DNA of 64,000 bases from positions 142,522 to 206,521 of the forward strand of contig CALUMG010000003.1 of assembly GCA_944321705.1 (NCBI GenBank), in the 5' to 3' direction. A program made the translations under genes and the position numbers. Of this stretch, positions 27,547 through 36,133 are shown piece after piece (position 1 is the stretch's first letter; each line of letters opens with the position of its first letter). The DNA is from an uncultured Muribaculaceae bacterium (GTDB taxonomy: Bacteria > Bacteroidota > Bacteroidia > Bacteroidales > Muribaculaceae). Under the pieces are notes generated by a model. That model made no database searches, was not told the DNA's origin, and saw nothing but the letters and a program-made list of their open reading frames with translations.

Positions 27547-28062
27547 ATGACAGATATTATCCCCTTTCTCATTGTCATTGGGGTGATAGCATTCAGCTTG
27601 GTTGGCAAGGCCTTCAGCACGATTTCCAAGAAGCAAGGCCAAGCCGGACGACGCAGGGGCACGCAGCCTCCGCACAAGCCTTTTATGCCTCATACCGACA
27701 CGACAAGCAGGCCTTCTGCCGAATTCCCAAAATTTCCAGACATTTCCTTTGAAGAATGGTTTCCGGGAGAACACAAGCAGGAAAGCACTATTTCCACAAC
27801 CACCATCGACGACTGGTTATATGGAGAATCAAAGCATGTGAACAAGACTCCACCTCCAATCCCGACGAAAAAGAAAAAAAGCAAAAAACGGAAAGCTATG
27901 ACAACAAAACCTTCAAAAGGAAATACAGCCATGCCGGAGGTAAAAAACAAACAAACCGACACGGTTTACACACAAAACGATATTTCAGCAACCAACGCAG
28001 TTGATGACATCGACTGGAAAAAGGCAATCATTGCTCACGAGATATTGAAACGCAAATTCTAA
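27547..28062 (+). CDS. Membrane-anchored protein of unknown function
   Basis: This 171-aa protein has one N-terminal transmembrane helix (IIPFLIVIGVIAFSLVGKAF). A long low-complexity cytoplasmic region rich in Lys, Pro, Thr and Ser follows (residues about 25-145, including KKKKSKKRK), then a short conserved-looking end, VDDIDWKKAIIAHEILKRKF. The closing DWKKA-I---EIL-RK motif is one I associate with small Bacteroidales membrane proteins; no function is known to me. It lies 86 bp upstream of the CoA-transferase gene and could share its transcript. Confidence 0.65.
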   Translation: MTDIIPFLIVIGVIAFSLVGKAFSTISKKQGQAGRRRGTQPPHKPFMPHTDTTSRPSAEFPKFPDISFEEWFPGEHKQESTISTTTIDDWLYGESKHVNKTPPPIPTKKKKSKKRKAMTTKPSKGNTAMPEVKNKQTDTVYTQNDISATNAVDDIDWKKAIIAHEILKRKF

Positions 28063-28148
28063 ACATGGCACGAAACACACAAGCTATTGCTATGTGCATC
28101 GGCCTAAATCATAAATAACGAATTATTTTAACAAACTAAAAAGAAATT

Positions 28149-29642
28149 ATGATATACCCTATTATCACAGCACAAGAGGCCGCCAGCTATGTACAAAACG
28201 GCTTCAACGTCGGATTTTCAGGTTTTACCGCTTGCGGTACGCCAAAAGTTGTTCCCGTTGCAATCGCCGAACGCGCAAAACAGGAACATGAAAACGGTCG
28301 TGAATTCAAAATCAACCTGTTCTCGGGAGCATCGACCAACGATAGCGTGGACGGGGAATTGTCGCGCGCCGAAGCTGTGAACATGCGTTCACCTTATCAA
28401 TCTTGTCCTGACACAAGAAAAGCCATAAACGCCAACAAAATAGCTTATTTCGACTTGCACCTATCTGAAATGGCGCAAAAACTACGCTATGGCACATTTG
28501 GCGACATCGACATAGCGATAATCGAAGTGCAAAGCATCGATGACGAAGGAAATGCCGTTCTTGGCACAGGTATCGGCAACGCCCCGACGTTTGCCGCAAT
28601 GGCCAAGAAAGTCATTCTTGAAGTCAATGAAGGAATCAATCCGAAAATCAGAGGTCTGCACGACATCTATGTACCTCTCGACCCTCCTTACCGTCGCGAC
28701 ATCCCGATTTACAAACCGAGTGACCGTGCCGGAACTGCAACTTTGCACATCGACCCGAAAAAAATCGTAGGTGTAGTAAAAACCAACATCCCCGAAGGCG
28801 GACATCCGTTCTCTCCAAGCGATGAAACCACAATGATGATTGGCGAAAACGTGTGCCGCTTCTTGCACGGTGAGTTGAAAGCAGGCCGCATTCCAAGCAC
28901 ATTCCTCCCATTGCAATCGGGAGTAGGCAACATCGCCAATGCCGTGCTTGCAAGCCTCGAAGCCAGCAACGACATTCCTCCGTTTGAAATGTACACCGAA
29001 GTCATCCAAGACTCAGTTCTTAAATTAATAAAATCAGGCAAATGCCGCTTTGCCAGCACATGCTCAACGACTTTCTCAACCGAAGCCCTGACCGACTTCT
29101 TCGACAACATCGACAAGCTACATGACAAAGTGCTCATGCGTCCTTCCGAAATATCAAATAATCCCGAAGTGATACGTCGTCTCGGTGTAATCTCCATGAA
29201 CACTGCACTCGAAGCCGACATCTTCGGTAACATCAACTCGACACATGTCGTAGGTACAAAAATGATGAACGGAATAGGCGGCTCGGCCGACTTTACAAGA
29301 AATGCATATATTTCAATTTTCAGTTGTCCGTCGGTAGCTAAAGGCGGCCTCATCAGCGCAATCGTGCCAATGGTTTCCCACCTCGACCACAGCGAACACT
29401 CTGTCGACGTGTTGATTACCGAACAAGGCATTGCCGACTTGAGAGGCAAGTCTCCTATCCAAAAAGCTCATCTCGTAATTGAAAACTGTGCCCATCCCAC
29501 CTACAAGCCTCTGTTGCGCGAATACCTCAACATGGGTAAAGGTGGGCACACTCCACACACGCTTAAAGCTGCATTTGCATTCCACCAGACATTCACAAGT
29601 GAAGGCGACATGTCAAAAACCGACTTCTCGAAATTCTGTTAA
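28149..29642 (+). CDS. Acetyl-CoA hydrolase/succinate CoA-transferase family enzyme
   Basis: This 497-aa class I CoA-transferase is of the succinyl-CoA:acetate type. Opening residues NVGFSGFTACGTPKVVPVAI and the acyl-CoA glutamate in PPFEMYTEVIQDSVL (about residue 290) fit the family, as do GIGGSADFTRNAYISIF and VDVLITEQGIADLRG. In succinate- and propionate-producing Bacteroidales this enzyme exchanges CoA between succinyl-CoA or propionyl-CoA and acetate, saving ATP in fermentation. It is followed by a bidirectional terminator. The exact substrate pair cannot be set from sequence alone. Confidence 0.92.
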   Translation: MIYPIITAQEAASYVQNGFNVGFSGFTACGTPKVVPVAIAERAKQEHENGREFKINLFSGASTNDSVDGELSRAEAVNMRSPYQSCPDTRKAINANKIAYFDLHLSEMAQKLRYGTFGDIDIAIIEVQSIDDEGNAVLGTGIGNAPTFAAMAKKVILEVNEGINPKIRGLHDIYVPLDPPYRRDIPIYKPSDRAGTATLHIDPKKIVGVVKTNIPEGGHPFSPSDETTMMIGENVCRFLHGELKAGRIPSTFLPLQSGVGNIANAVLASLEASNDIPPFEMYTEVIQDSVLKLIKSGKCRFASTCSTTFSTEALTDFFDNIDKLHDKVLMRPSEISNNPEVIRRLGVISMNTALEADIFGNINSTHVVGTKMMNGIGGSADFTRNAYISIFSCPSVAKGGLISAIVPMVSHLDHSEHSVDVLITEQGIADLRGKSPIQKAHLVIENCAHPTYKPLLREYLNMGKGGHTPHTLKAAFAFHQTFTSEGDMSKTDFSKFC

Positions 29643-29665
29643 AAGCAAGCCACATAAAAAACAAG

Positions 29666-29694
29666 CAGGCCGTGCCACAAAAAAGCACGGCCTG
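29666..29694. terminator. Bidirectional terminator between the CoA-transferase gene and xpt
   Basis: CAGGCCGTGC (29666-29675) pairs perfectly with GCACGGCCTG (29685-29694). TTGTTATTTC follows on the plus strand, and an A-run (29655-29661) gives the T-run on the minus strand for xpt. Confidence 0.85.
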
Positions 29695-29729
29695 TTGTTA
29701 TTTCGTCAATTACATCTGTTAATACTGTG

Positions 29730-30296
29730 CTACTTCAATACAATACGGCAATCGTCAAGGCTCAACACCTCGGCAAGACTTTCCACGCGATAACCAAGCT
29801 GTCTCAACCGCACGCCACCTCCTTGGAACGATTTTTCGATGATGAAGCCAAATCCGACTATTCCGGCTCCAGCCTGCTTGGCAAGATCTATTATGCCATT
29901 GGCTGCATTGCCATAAGCAAGAAAATCATCAATAAACAATATCCGGTCATTTGCCGTAAGGAAATCAGCACTTATGCACACCGTATAGTCCCTGTCCTTG
30001 GTAAAAGAATGCACAGTGGATACAAGCATATTTTCCATGGTCTTGGGCTTCTTCTTTTTTACAAACACCACTGGCAGATGCATTGCCACCCCGGCCATGA
30101 TGGCTGGAGCTATGCCGCTTGCTTCTATCGTTACGATTTTGTTCACTCCCGCACCTTCATAAAGCCTTGCAAACTCCTCCCCGATTTTGCACATCAAGTC
30201 GGGATCCATCTGATGATTAATGAAACTGTCAACCTTCAATATGCCTCCGGGATAACAGCGGCCATCTTCCATTATGCGCTCTTTAAGCAATTCCAT
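29730..30296 (-). CDS. xpt: Xanthine phosphoribosyltransferase
   Basis: This 188-aa purine salvage enzyme converts xanthine and PRPP to XMP. It matches Xpt from the first residues ([20 protein letters not shown]) and has the PRPP-binding motif [14 protein letters not shown] (residues about 125-138), plus [12 protein letters not shown] and [12 protein letters not shown]. Length is normal. It lies downstream of the ferredoxin gene in the same direction, but a strong terminator-like inverted repeat lies between them. I see no purine riboswitch upstream. Confidence 0.94.
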   Translation of the reverse strand: MELLKERIMEDGRCYPGGILKVDSFINHQMDPDLMCKIGEEFARLYEGAGVNKIVTIEASGIAPAIMAGVAMHLPVVFVKKKKPKTMENMLVSTVHSFTKDRDYTVCISADFLTANDRILFIDDFLAYGNAANGIIDLAKQAGAGIVGFGFIIEKSFQGGGVRLRQLGYRVESLAEVLSLDDCRIVLK

Positions 30297-30312
30297 AATT
30301 TGCTACTGAAAT

Positions 30313-30416
30313 AAAAAAAACTGTTTTGATTTTTCTTTTCACATGCTTGGGAAAATTGTTCCCTGCAAAATGTAACCTTGCAAAAACAAGGTGACAGAAA
30401 AAGAAAATCAAAACAG
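30313..30416 (-). terminator. Long inverted repeat/terminator between ferredoxin gene and xpt
   Basis: CTGTTTTGATTTT at 30321-30333 is mirrored by AAAATCAAAACAG ending at 30416; further A/T pairs extend the stem imperfectly. A smaller hairpin CCTTG/CAAGG (30376-30391) sits within. On the minus strand the closing arm is followed by eight T (plus-strand A at 30313-30320), so it should end the ferredoxin transcript. Confidence 0.7.
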
Positions 30417-30441
30417 TCTTATAAAACTGAAATTTAATTTT

Positions 30442-30609
30442 TCAACCTTCGGTGATAGCGTCACTCGGGCAGTTAGCTGCGCAGCTACCGCAATCGATGC
30501 ACTTATCAGGGTCGATAGAATAGATGTCGCCTTCAGAAATAGCGTCAACAGGGCAAACAGTCATGCAAGTGCCACAAGCAACGCAGGCGTCAGTAATAAC
30601 ATGTGCCAT
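30442..30609 (-). CDS. 2[4Fe-4S] ferredoxin, 55 aa
   Basis: This small electron carrier is encoded from ATG 30609 to TGA 30442. It has two clostridial-type cluster motifs: CVACGTCMTVCP (cysteines 9, 12, 15, 19) and CIDCGSCAANCP (cysteines 37, 40, 43, 47), each followed by VDAI or SDAI. The last proline-linked cysteine of each motif serves the other cluster. Such ferredoxins pass electrons to enzymes like pyruvate:ferredoxin oxidoreductase in anaerobes. It has its own promoter upstream and a long terminator hairpin downstream, so it is probably monocistronic and strongly expressed. Confidence 0.95.
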   Translation of the reverse strand: MAHVITDACVACGTCMTVCPVDAISEGDIYSIDPDKCIDCGSCAANCPSDAITEG

Positions 30610-30646
30610 TGTAGTTATAATTAGTTAGATTAAACAAATAACGCTA

Positions 30647-30675
30647 CAAATGTACTGTTTTTTTCAAAATAACAA
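30647..30675 (-). promoter_or_regulatory. Ferredoxin gene promoter
   Basis: On the minus strand TACATTTG (30647-30654) has a TTG 18 bp upstream (CAA at 30673-30675). The ATG is 38 bases downstream. Confidence 0.55.
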
Positions 30676-30698
30676 TTTAAAATATGAAAAAAAATTCA

Positions 30699-30706
30699 TA
30701 TTTTTG
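30699..30706 (+). promoter_or_regulatory. -7 element TATTTTTG before the GT2 gene
   Basis: A perfect TAnnTTTG lies about 90 bases before the ATG at 30795. No -33 TTG is visible at the right distance. Confidence 0.4.
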
Positions 30707-30794
30707 TGCATCTGAAAAAATTTCGGGGAGCCAATAGCAACATAATCAATATCTTATTATAAGCATTAGGACAGGTTCCACATTACACACCGTC

Positions 30795-31553
30795 ATGGAG
30801 CATTTCTTCAGCATCATTACAATTACATTCAATGCGTCGGCAGTAATCGAGCCAACTCTGAGAAGCATAAAATCACAAACGTTTCTCGATTATGAATACA
30901 TAGTCGTTGACGGAGCTTCAAACGACGACACTCTTGCCAAAGTCAAAAATTCGGGAATCAAAAACATGAAAGTCATCAGCGAACCCGACAATGGCCTGTA
31001 TGATGCGATGAACAAAGGTATAAAAAAGGCTACCGGCCAATACTTGATTTTCCTGAATGCCGGTGACAGTTTCGCCAATGAAAATGTCCTGACCATGTAT
31101 GCCCGAGCAAGCAATGATGGCACTGCCGACATTATATACGGACAAACATGTCTTGTCGACATGTCAAGAAATATAACAGGAATGAGGCATTTGTCAGCAC
31201 CGCATGAATTGTCGGTCGACAGTTTCAAGCATGGAATGCTCGTTTGCCATCAGGCATTTGTCGTCAAGCGTGCCATTGCTCCGCTTTACGATACCGCATA
31301 CCGATTTTCGGCCGACTACGACTGGTGCATCAAGTGTTTGAAAAAAAGTTCGTCAAATGCCTATGTCGGCGACAATCCTGTAATATGTTATCTCACCGAC
31401 GGCCTCACCGATAAAAATCACAAAGCTTCATTAAAAGAACGTTTCAAAATCATGTGCCTATACTATGGCACCATACCCACCATCTTGCGCCACCTGTCAT
31501 TCATTCCTCGATATTTGAAAGAAAAACGACGCAAGCGATGCTCTGCCAAGTGA
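30795..31553 (+). CDS. Glycosyltransferase family 2
   Basis: This 252-aa GT-A enzyme begins FFSIITITFNASAVIEPTLR and has the nucleotide-binding DGASNDDT (about residue 39) and the metal-binding region FLNAGDSFA (about 90). The downstream HGMLVCHQAFVVKR and FSADYDWCIKCL are typical of small WcaA-like GT2 proteins that add sugars to surface glycans. It stands outside both polysaccharide loci, next to a tandem ACT-domain gene 66 bp downstream. Donor and acceptor are unknown. Confidence 0.87.
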   Translation: MEHFFSIITITFNASAVIEPTLRSIKSQTFLDYEYIVVDGASNDDTLAKVKNSGIKNMKVISEPDNGLYDAMNKGIKKATGQYLIFLNAGDSFANENVLTMYARASNDGTADIIYGQTCLVDMSRNITGMRHLSAPHELSVDSFKHGMLVCHQAFVVKRAIAPLYDTAYRFSADYDWCIKCLKKSSSNAYVGDNPVICYLTDGLTDKNHKASLKERFKIMCLYYGTIPTILRHLSFIPRYLKEKRRKRCSAK

Positions 31554-31619
31554 CAATATCGACATCTTGCTGTCATTACATTACTAATTTGCATAACAAA
31601 AAATTCCTGCCCGATAATT

Positions 31620-32036
31620 ATGGACATCGATTCACAACAACTCACTATATACTTCGACGATTGCATAGGCTCTTTGTCCAATGTAACAAGCATACTGTCT
31701 AATCACGCAATCAACATTTTAGCCATGACGGCACGCGGAGACAACAAAAACGGATTCGCGCACATCGTTGTAGACAAGACTGCTTTGGCATGCAACATAC
31801 TGAAAAACCACGGATACCACGTCGACATCGAGGATGTGATATGTTTGAAAGTTTGTAACGTGGCTGGAGCTTTGAACAAGTCATTGAAGATGCTCGCACA
31901 ACACGACATTGACATTGAATACATATATGCCTTTGCTGCCGATGCCGGCACGGGCACAGCCGTCATCAAATGCAACGAGTGCAATCAAGCCAAGATTGTA
32001 CTGACAGCACATTGCAAAGAACTGATGCTCCAATAA
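31620..32036 (+). CDS. Tandem ACT-domain regulatory protein
   Basis: This 138-aa protein consists of two ACT domains (residues about 6-68 and 72-135): LTIYFDDCIGSLSNVTSILS and then VCNVAGALNKSLKMLAQHDI, each with the beta-alpha-beta-beta-alpha-beta pattern. ACT pairs bind amino acids and control enzymes or transcription. In Bacteroidetes similar proteins usually sit beside phenylacetate-CoA ligase or indolepyruvate oxidoreductase genes, but none is here. It lies 14 bp upstream of the thioesterase gene, so they are probably co-transcribed. The ligand is unknown. Confidence 0.8.
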   Translation: MDIDSQQLTIYFDDCIGSLSNVTSILSNHAINILAMTARGDNKNGFAHIVVDKTALACNILKNHGYHVDIEDVICLKVCNVAGALNKSLKMLAQHDIDIEYIYAFAADAGTGTAVIKCNECNQAKIVLTAHCKELMLQ

Positions 32037-32050
32037 AAAACAATAAACTC

Positions 32051-32494
32051 ATGTCTCAAAATAACCAAAATGAAACCTCTCTCGAAAAAGAAACTCGCAA
32101 AACATTTGCCGCCGACACGTTCTCGCAAGAAACAATCGGAGCCAAAATTGAATCCATGCGCCCGGGATATTGCCTCGCATCGATGCAGGCTGATGAACAT
32201 CATCTAAATGCTTGCGGAGTGCTTCACGGCGGAGCATTGTTCACGCTGGCCGACTTCGCCTCGGCAGTTGTCGCCAACATGGACGGACAAACGGCTCTAT
32301 CGGTAAAAGTAAATGTTGAATACATCAAAGCCGGCAACAAAGGACTGCTCACTGCCGAATCCCATGAAACCGCTCGTAAAGGCCGATTGATACTTGTCGA
32401 CACTGCCATACGCGACTCCAACGGCACTTTGCTGGCCTCGGTCAAATCCACTTTTTGCATCTTGAAAAGCGACAATCCCATTTCTGCACATTAA
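32051..32494 (+). CDS. PaaI-type hotdog thioesterase
   Basis: This 147-aa hotdog-fold protein carries the PaaI/4HBT motif CGVLHGGALFTLADFASAVV (residues about 56-75), whose HGG and acidic residue form the active site, and ALSVKVNVEYIKAGNKG. It hydrolyses acyl- or aryl-CoA thioesters. The chosen ATG (32051, MSQNNQNETSLEKET) follows the ACT gene by 14 bp; a longer in-frame reading from 31970 would overlap that gene and lacks similarity. Pairing with an ACT regulator hints at aromatic or amino-acid-derived acyl-CoA clean-up. Confidence 0.88.
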   Translation: MSQNNQNETSLEKETRKTFAADTFSQETIGAKIESMRPGYCLASMQADEHHLNACGVLHGGALFTLADFASAVVANMDGQTALSVKVNVEYIKAGNKGLLTAESHETARKGRLILVDTAIRDSNGTLLASVKSTFCILKSDNPISAH

Positions 32495-32590
32495 ATACAA
32501 TCTCAATAAAAAACAAACTTTAATATTTTGTCGTAAAAGAATAGTTAACTACCTTTGGATAAGATATTTTAAGCTCAAAACACAGGAATC

Positions 32591-33115
32591 ATGAAATATT
32601 ACATTATACTGAACGGCCGCCAAGCCGGTCCATTTGAAGAAAACCAACTTTTGTCGATGGGTGTGACGCGTTCAACAATGGTTTGGCGCGAAGGAATGCA
32701 AAACTGGCAAGAAGCCGGACAACTTGCCGAACTTGCCTACCTGTTCAACAACAATAATGGTAACAGCAACGGAAATTTTCAAGGAGGACAAACCCAACAG
32801 CCACCAAGATGGGACCAATATCAAGGCAACTATTCCCCTTATAATTCAAACATTCCGCCAATGCCAAAGACATGGCTCGTGGAATCGATTCTTGCCACAT
32901 TGTTCTGCTGCCTTCCTTTCGGTATAGTAGGCATAGTATATGCTTCAAAAGTAAGCACCAGCTATCTGATGGGGAATTACGCCCTCGCGCAAAAGCAATC
33001 GGACGATGCCAAGAAATGGACCTTGATAAGTGTCTTGGCAGGTCTTGCTTCAATCATAATCAGCATAATTTACTACGCAATAGTTTATTCCTCGGCACTC
33101 ATGCTCGGATTTTAA
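32591..33115 (+). CDS. GYF_2 and CD225/dispanin domain membrane protein
   Basis: This 174-aa protein starts with a GYF_2 (DUF4339) domain, residues 2-50: YIILNGRQAGPFEENQLLSM and WREGMQNWQEAGQLAEL. An Asn/Gln/Gly-rich linker (about 53-88) follows. The last part is a CD225/dispanin-like domain with two membrane segments, KTWLVESILATLFCCLPFGIV... and WTLISVLAGLASIIISIIYY; the signature YASKVSTSYLMGNYALA lies between them. Function in bacteria is unknown. Proteins with this architecture are common in Bacteroidales. Confidence 0.85.
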   Translation: MKYYIILNGRQAGPFEENQLLSMGVTRSTMVWREGMQNWQEAGQLAELAYLFNNNNGNSNGNFQGGQTQQPPRWDQYQGNYSPYNSNIPPMPKTWLVESILATLFCCLPFGIVGIVYASKVSTSYLMGNYALAQKQSDDAKKWTLISVLAGLASIIISIIYYAIVYSSALMLGF

Positions 33116-33256
33116 CACGCAAGCATCACATACATGCGTTGCCCGATGTGAGAAGTTGTCTTCTGATACAACCTCCATGTTTTGCATCGCGGTTCTAAAG
33201 GGACCTGCGACAGCAAATATATGTTCATTTTTGTACATCCTTCTCGTCTTTCACTG

Positions 33257-33274
33257 TATTTTTGCGTAAATTTG
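33257..33274 (+). promoter_or_regulatory. Overlapping -7 elements before miaB
   Basis: Two perfect TAnnTTTG matches, TATTTTTG (33257-33264) and TAAATTTG (33267-33274), precede the ATG at 33322 by about 50 bases. Confidence 0.5.
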
Positions 33275-33321
33275 CACCATCATTTGAACAAAACAAGCTG
33301 ACAGCTTAACACAAACATCGT

Positions 33322-34671
33322 ATGCAAGACAATAAAAACGCCGACAATAAAAAACTTTACATAGAGACTTACGGATGCCAAATGAACGTTGCCGACAGCG
33401 AAGTAGTGGCTTCGGTAATGAAAATGGCCGGTTACGACCTCACCGAGAATCTCGAAGAAAGCGATGCCGTTTTCCTCAACACTTGTTCAATACGCGACAA
33501 TGCCGAACAAAAAATATTTTCACGCCTGCAACAACTCAATGCAATAAAGAAAAAACATGGAGGCCGGTTCATAATCGGTGTATTGGGGTGCATGGCCGAA
33601 CGCGTAAAGGAAAAACTCATCGACGAACATGGCGTGAACCTTGTCGCAGGCCCCGATTCATATCTTGACCTGCCCAATCTCATAGCGGCAGCCGAAAACG
33701 GTGAAAAAGCCATAAACATCGACCTGTCGACAGTCGAGACCTATCGCGACATAATTCCGTCAAGAATAGGCCACAGCCGCATAAGCGGATACATCAGCAT
33801 CATGCGTGGTTGCAACAACTTCTGTTCTTATTGCATTGTCCCTTATACCCGTGGACGTGAACGCAGCCGCGAGCCGGAAAGCATCCTCAACGAACTGCAA
33901 GACTTGCAACAACGCGGATTCAAGGAAGTTACATTGCTCGGTCAAAATGTGAACTCTTATAAATTCACCGACACCGCCACAGGCCAAACCATCGATTTCG
34001 CTCGATTGCTGTCGATGGTAGCCGAAGCTGCTCCATCGATGCGAATCAGGTTCACGACTTCCCATCCAAAGGACATGAGTGATGAAATAATCATGGCCAT
34101 TGCCGCACACAAAAACATTTGCAACCATATCCACCTGCCTGTGCAATCGGGTAGCAACTCGGTGTTAAAAGCTATGAATCGCAAATACACTCGCGAATGG
34201 TATCTCGACCGAATTGCCGCAATTCGCCGCATCATTCCCGACTGCGGAATATCGACCGACATGTTCACAGGTTTCCACGGAGAGACTGAAGAGGATTTCG
34301 CCCAAACTCTCGACTTGATGAAAGAAGTAGGTTTTGACTCAGCCTTTATGTTCAAATATTCGGAACGTCCCGGAACATTCGCCTCAAAAAATCTGCCCGA
34401 CAATGTCCCCGAAGAAGTAAAAATCGAACGCCTCAACAGGATGATAAGCCTTGAAAACGAATTGTCACTGGCAAGCAACCGCCGCGACATAGGCAAAGAA
34501 TTTGAAATTCTCGTGGAAGGCTATTCAAAACGCTCAAGGGCAGACATGTTCGGACGCACCCAACAGAACAAAGTTGTAGTATTTCCCGCTACAAACACCA
34601 AATCGGGCGATTTCGTTACCGTCAAGGTAACCGACTGTTCTTCTGCAACATTGATGGGCACTCTCGTATGA
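33322..34671 (+). CDS. miaB: tRNA-2-methylthio-N6-dimethylallyladenosine synthase MiaB
   Basis: This 449-aa radical SAM methylthiotransferase thiolates and methylates i6A37 of tRNAs reading UNN codons. The N-terminal UPF0004 domain has its three cluster cysteines in YGCQMN (C19), NTCSIRD (about C55) and LGCMAERV (about C89). The radical SAM motif is MRGCNNFCSYCIVPYTRGRE (about 160-180). A C-terminal TRAM domain (about 385-445) contains FEILVEGYSKRSRADMFGRT. Arrangement and length are normal for MiaB rather than MtaB or RimO. Confidence 0.95.
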   Translation: MQDNKNADNKKLYIETYGCQMNVADSEVVASVMKMAGYDLTENLEESDAVFLNTCSIRDNAEQKIFSRLQQLNAIKKKHGGRFIIGVLGCMAERVKEKLIDEHGVNLVAGPDSYLDLPNLIAAAENGEKAINIDLSTVETYRDIIPSRIGHSRISGYISIMRGCNNFCSYCIVPYTRGRERSREPESILNELQDLQQRGFKEVTLLGQNVNSYKFTDTATGQTIDFARLLSMVAEAAPSMRIRFTTSHPKDMSDEIIMAIAAHKNICNHIHLPVQSGSNSVLKAMNRKYTREWYLDRIAAIRRIIPDCGISTDMFTGFHGETEEDFAQTLDLMKEVGFDSAFMFKYSERPGTFASKNLPDNVPEEVKIERLNRMISLENELSLASNRRDIGKEFEILVEGYSKRSRADMFGRTQQNKVVVFPATNTKSGDFVTVKVTDCSSATLMGTLV

Positions 34672-34731
34672 ACCGTCTTGGCCAATTGCAATAAACAAAA
34701 GTATATTCTTCCGGCTTAAAACACACGACTT

Positions 34732-35928
34732 ATGGAACTCGCAAGCCAACAACCTAAAGAGCATCTGTGGAACAAGAATTTCGTCAGAATATGCATCGGG
34801 AATTTCATGCTATTCTTTTCGTTCTACCTCATCATGCCTCTATTGCCGCTGTATTTACACGATACGTTTCATGCAAGTGAACAAATCATAGGAATTGTCT
34901 TGTCGGGATACACAGTCACCACATTGCTCATAAGGCCGTTCGGAGGTTTTATGGTCGACACTTTTCCTCGCAAAAAGGTATTGATGATATGTTATTTCAC
35001 ATTCTTCATCTTTTTTGCCGGATATTTCCTTGCTTGGACAGTGCTGCTCTTTGCCATAATCCGCACTTTGCACGGGTTCTCGTTCGGCTCGACCACAGTC
35101 GCCAACAGCACAGTCGCCATCGACGTGCTTTACCCGAGCCGACGTGCCGAAGGTATCGGATACTATGGCCTCAGCAACAACCTTGCAATGGCTATTGGGC
35201 CGACAGTTGCGGTGTACCTATATAACATAGTTCCCGATTTCAACTACATGTTTGCATTGTCGCTGCTCACATCCGGAATCGGATTCTTCATCGTCACGAC
35301 GGTAAAAACTCGCCAACGTGAAGCAGTAAAAGACAAGCAGCCGATGTCGCTCGACCGATTTTTCCTCATAAAAGGATGGCGTGAAGGACTTGTGATGATT
35401 TGCCTGTCATTCTGCTACGGGGTGCTGTCTACCTACCTTGCCATATACGGACAAAAAGAATTGGGAATAACCAGCGGCACTGGCACATTCTTCATGCTCA
35501 TGGCGATAGGCCTAATCATGTCGCGCCTAATAGGCAGCCGCTCGCTGCGCAAAGGCAAAATAACGCAAAACGTATCCATGGGCATGACAATTGCTCTTGC
35601 CGGATATATTTTGTTTGCCATCGTCCGTGATCCGATAGCTTATTACTCGGCAGCCTTCATCATTGGCCTTGGAAACGGACACCTGTTCCCGGCCTACCAG
35701 ACCATGTTCATAAATCTGGCTCCTAATTCCCAACGAGGGACAGCCAATTCAACCTACCTCACATCATGGGATGCCGGATTAGGCATAGGCGTGTTTGCCG
35801 GAGGTTGGCTGGTTGAGCAATTCGGATATCAGCACGCATTTGAAATAGCTGCCGCAATCAACGCAATCGGGGTGGCATATTTCTTCCTGAAAGTACGGCA
35901 ATCCTACAACGCAAACAAATTGCGCTGA
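34732..35928 (+). CDS. MFS transporter
   Basis: This 398-aa protein has about 12 hydrophobic segments. The major-facilitator loop 2-3 motif appears as RPFGGFMVDTFPRKKVLMI (residues about 63-81), and GNGHLFPAYQTMFINLAPNS is the corresponding second-half region. The N-terminal FLLIMPLLPLYL-like segment (SFYLIMPLLPLYLHDTFHAS) resembles drug or arabinose-efflux type MFS (AraJ-like). It is probably an exporter with unknown substrate. It lies 60 bp after miaB, in the same direction. Confidence 0.86.
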   Translation: MELASQQPKEHLWNKNFVRICIGNFMLFFSFYLIMPLLPLYLHDTFHASEQIIGIVLSGYTVTTLLIRPFGGFMVDTFPRKKVLMICYFTFFIFFAGYFLAWTVLLFAIIRTLHGFSFGSTTVANSTVAIDVLYPSRRAEGIGYYGLSNNLAMAIGPTVAVYLYNIVPDFNYMFALSLLTSGIGFFIVTTVKTRQREAVKDKQPMSLDRFFLIKGWREGLVMICLSFCYGVLSTYLAIYGQKELGITSGTGTFFMLMAIGLIMSRLIGSRSLRKGKITQNVSMGMTIALAGYILFAIVRDPIAYYSAAFIIGLGNGHLFPAYQTMFINLAPNSQRGTANSTYLTSWDAGLGIGVFAGGWLVEQFGYQHAFEIAAAINAIGVAYFFLKVRQSYNANKLR

Positions 35929-35990
35929 CAAACTGTAATTTTGTGAAAAATTTCTGTAATTTGTGTCATATCATTGCATTTTCTACGTTA

Positions 35991-36032
35991 TAACTTTGTA
36001 ATGCATTGATACATTATTTTTTCATATCTTTG
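35991..36032 (+). promoter_or_regulatory. Candidate promoters of the Fe-S/AKR operon
   Basis: Two perfect -7 elements, TAACTTTG (35991-35998) and TATCTTTG (36025-36032), lie 100-140 bases before the ATG at 36134. TTG triplets upstream (35974, 36006) are a few bases closer than the usual 19-21 bp spacing. Confidence 0.45.
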
Positions 36033-36133
36033 CATAAACACCTTTCCGTGCACAGTGTGTGCACATGGACGCGCCAACGTGGCCTAACTACTTATAGTAT
36101 TACATTTGCAAAAATCACAAAATCATCACGCCA

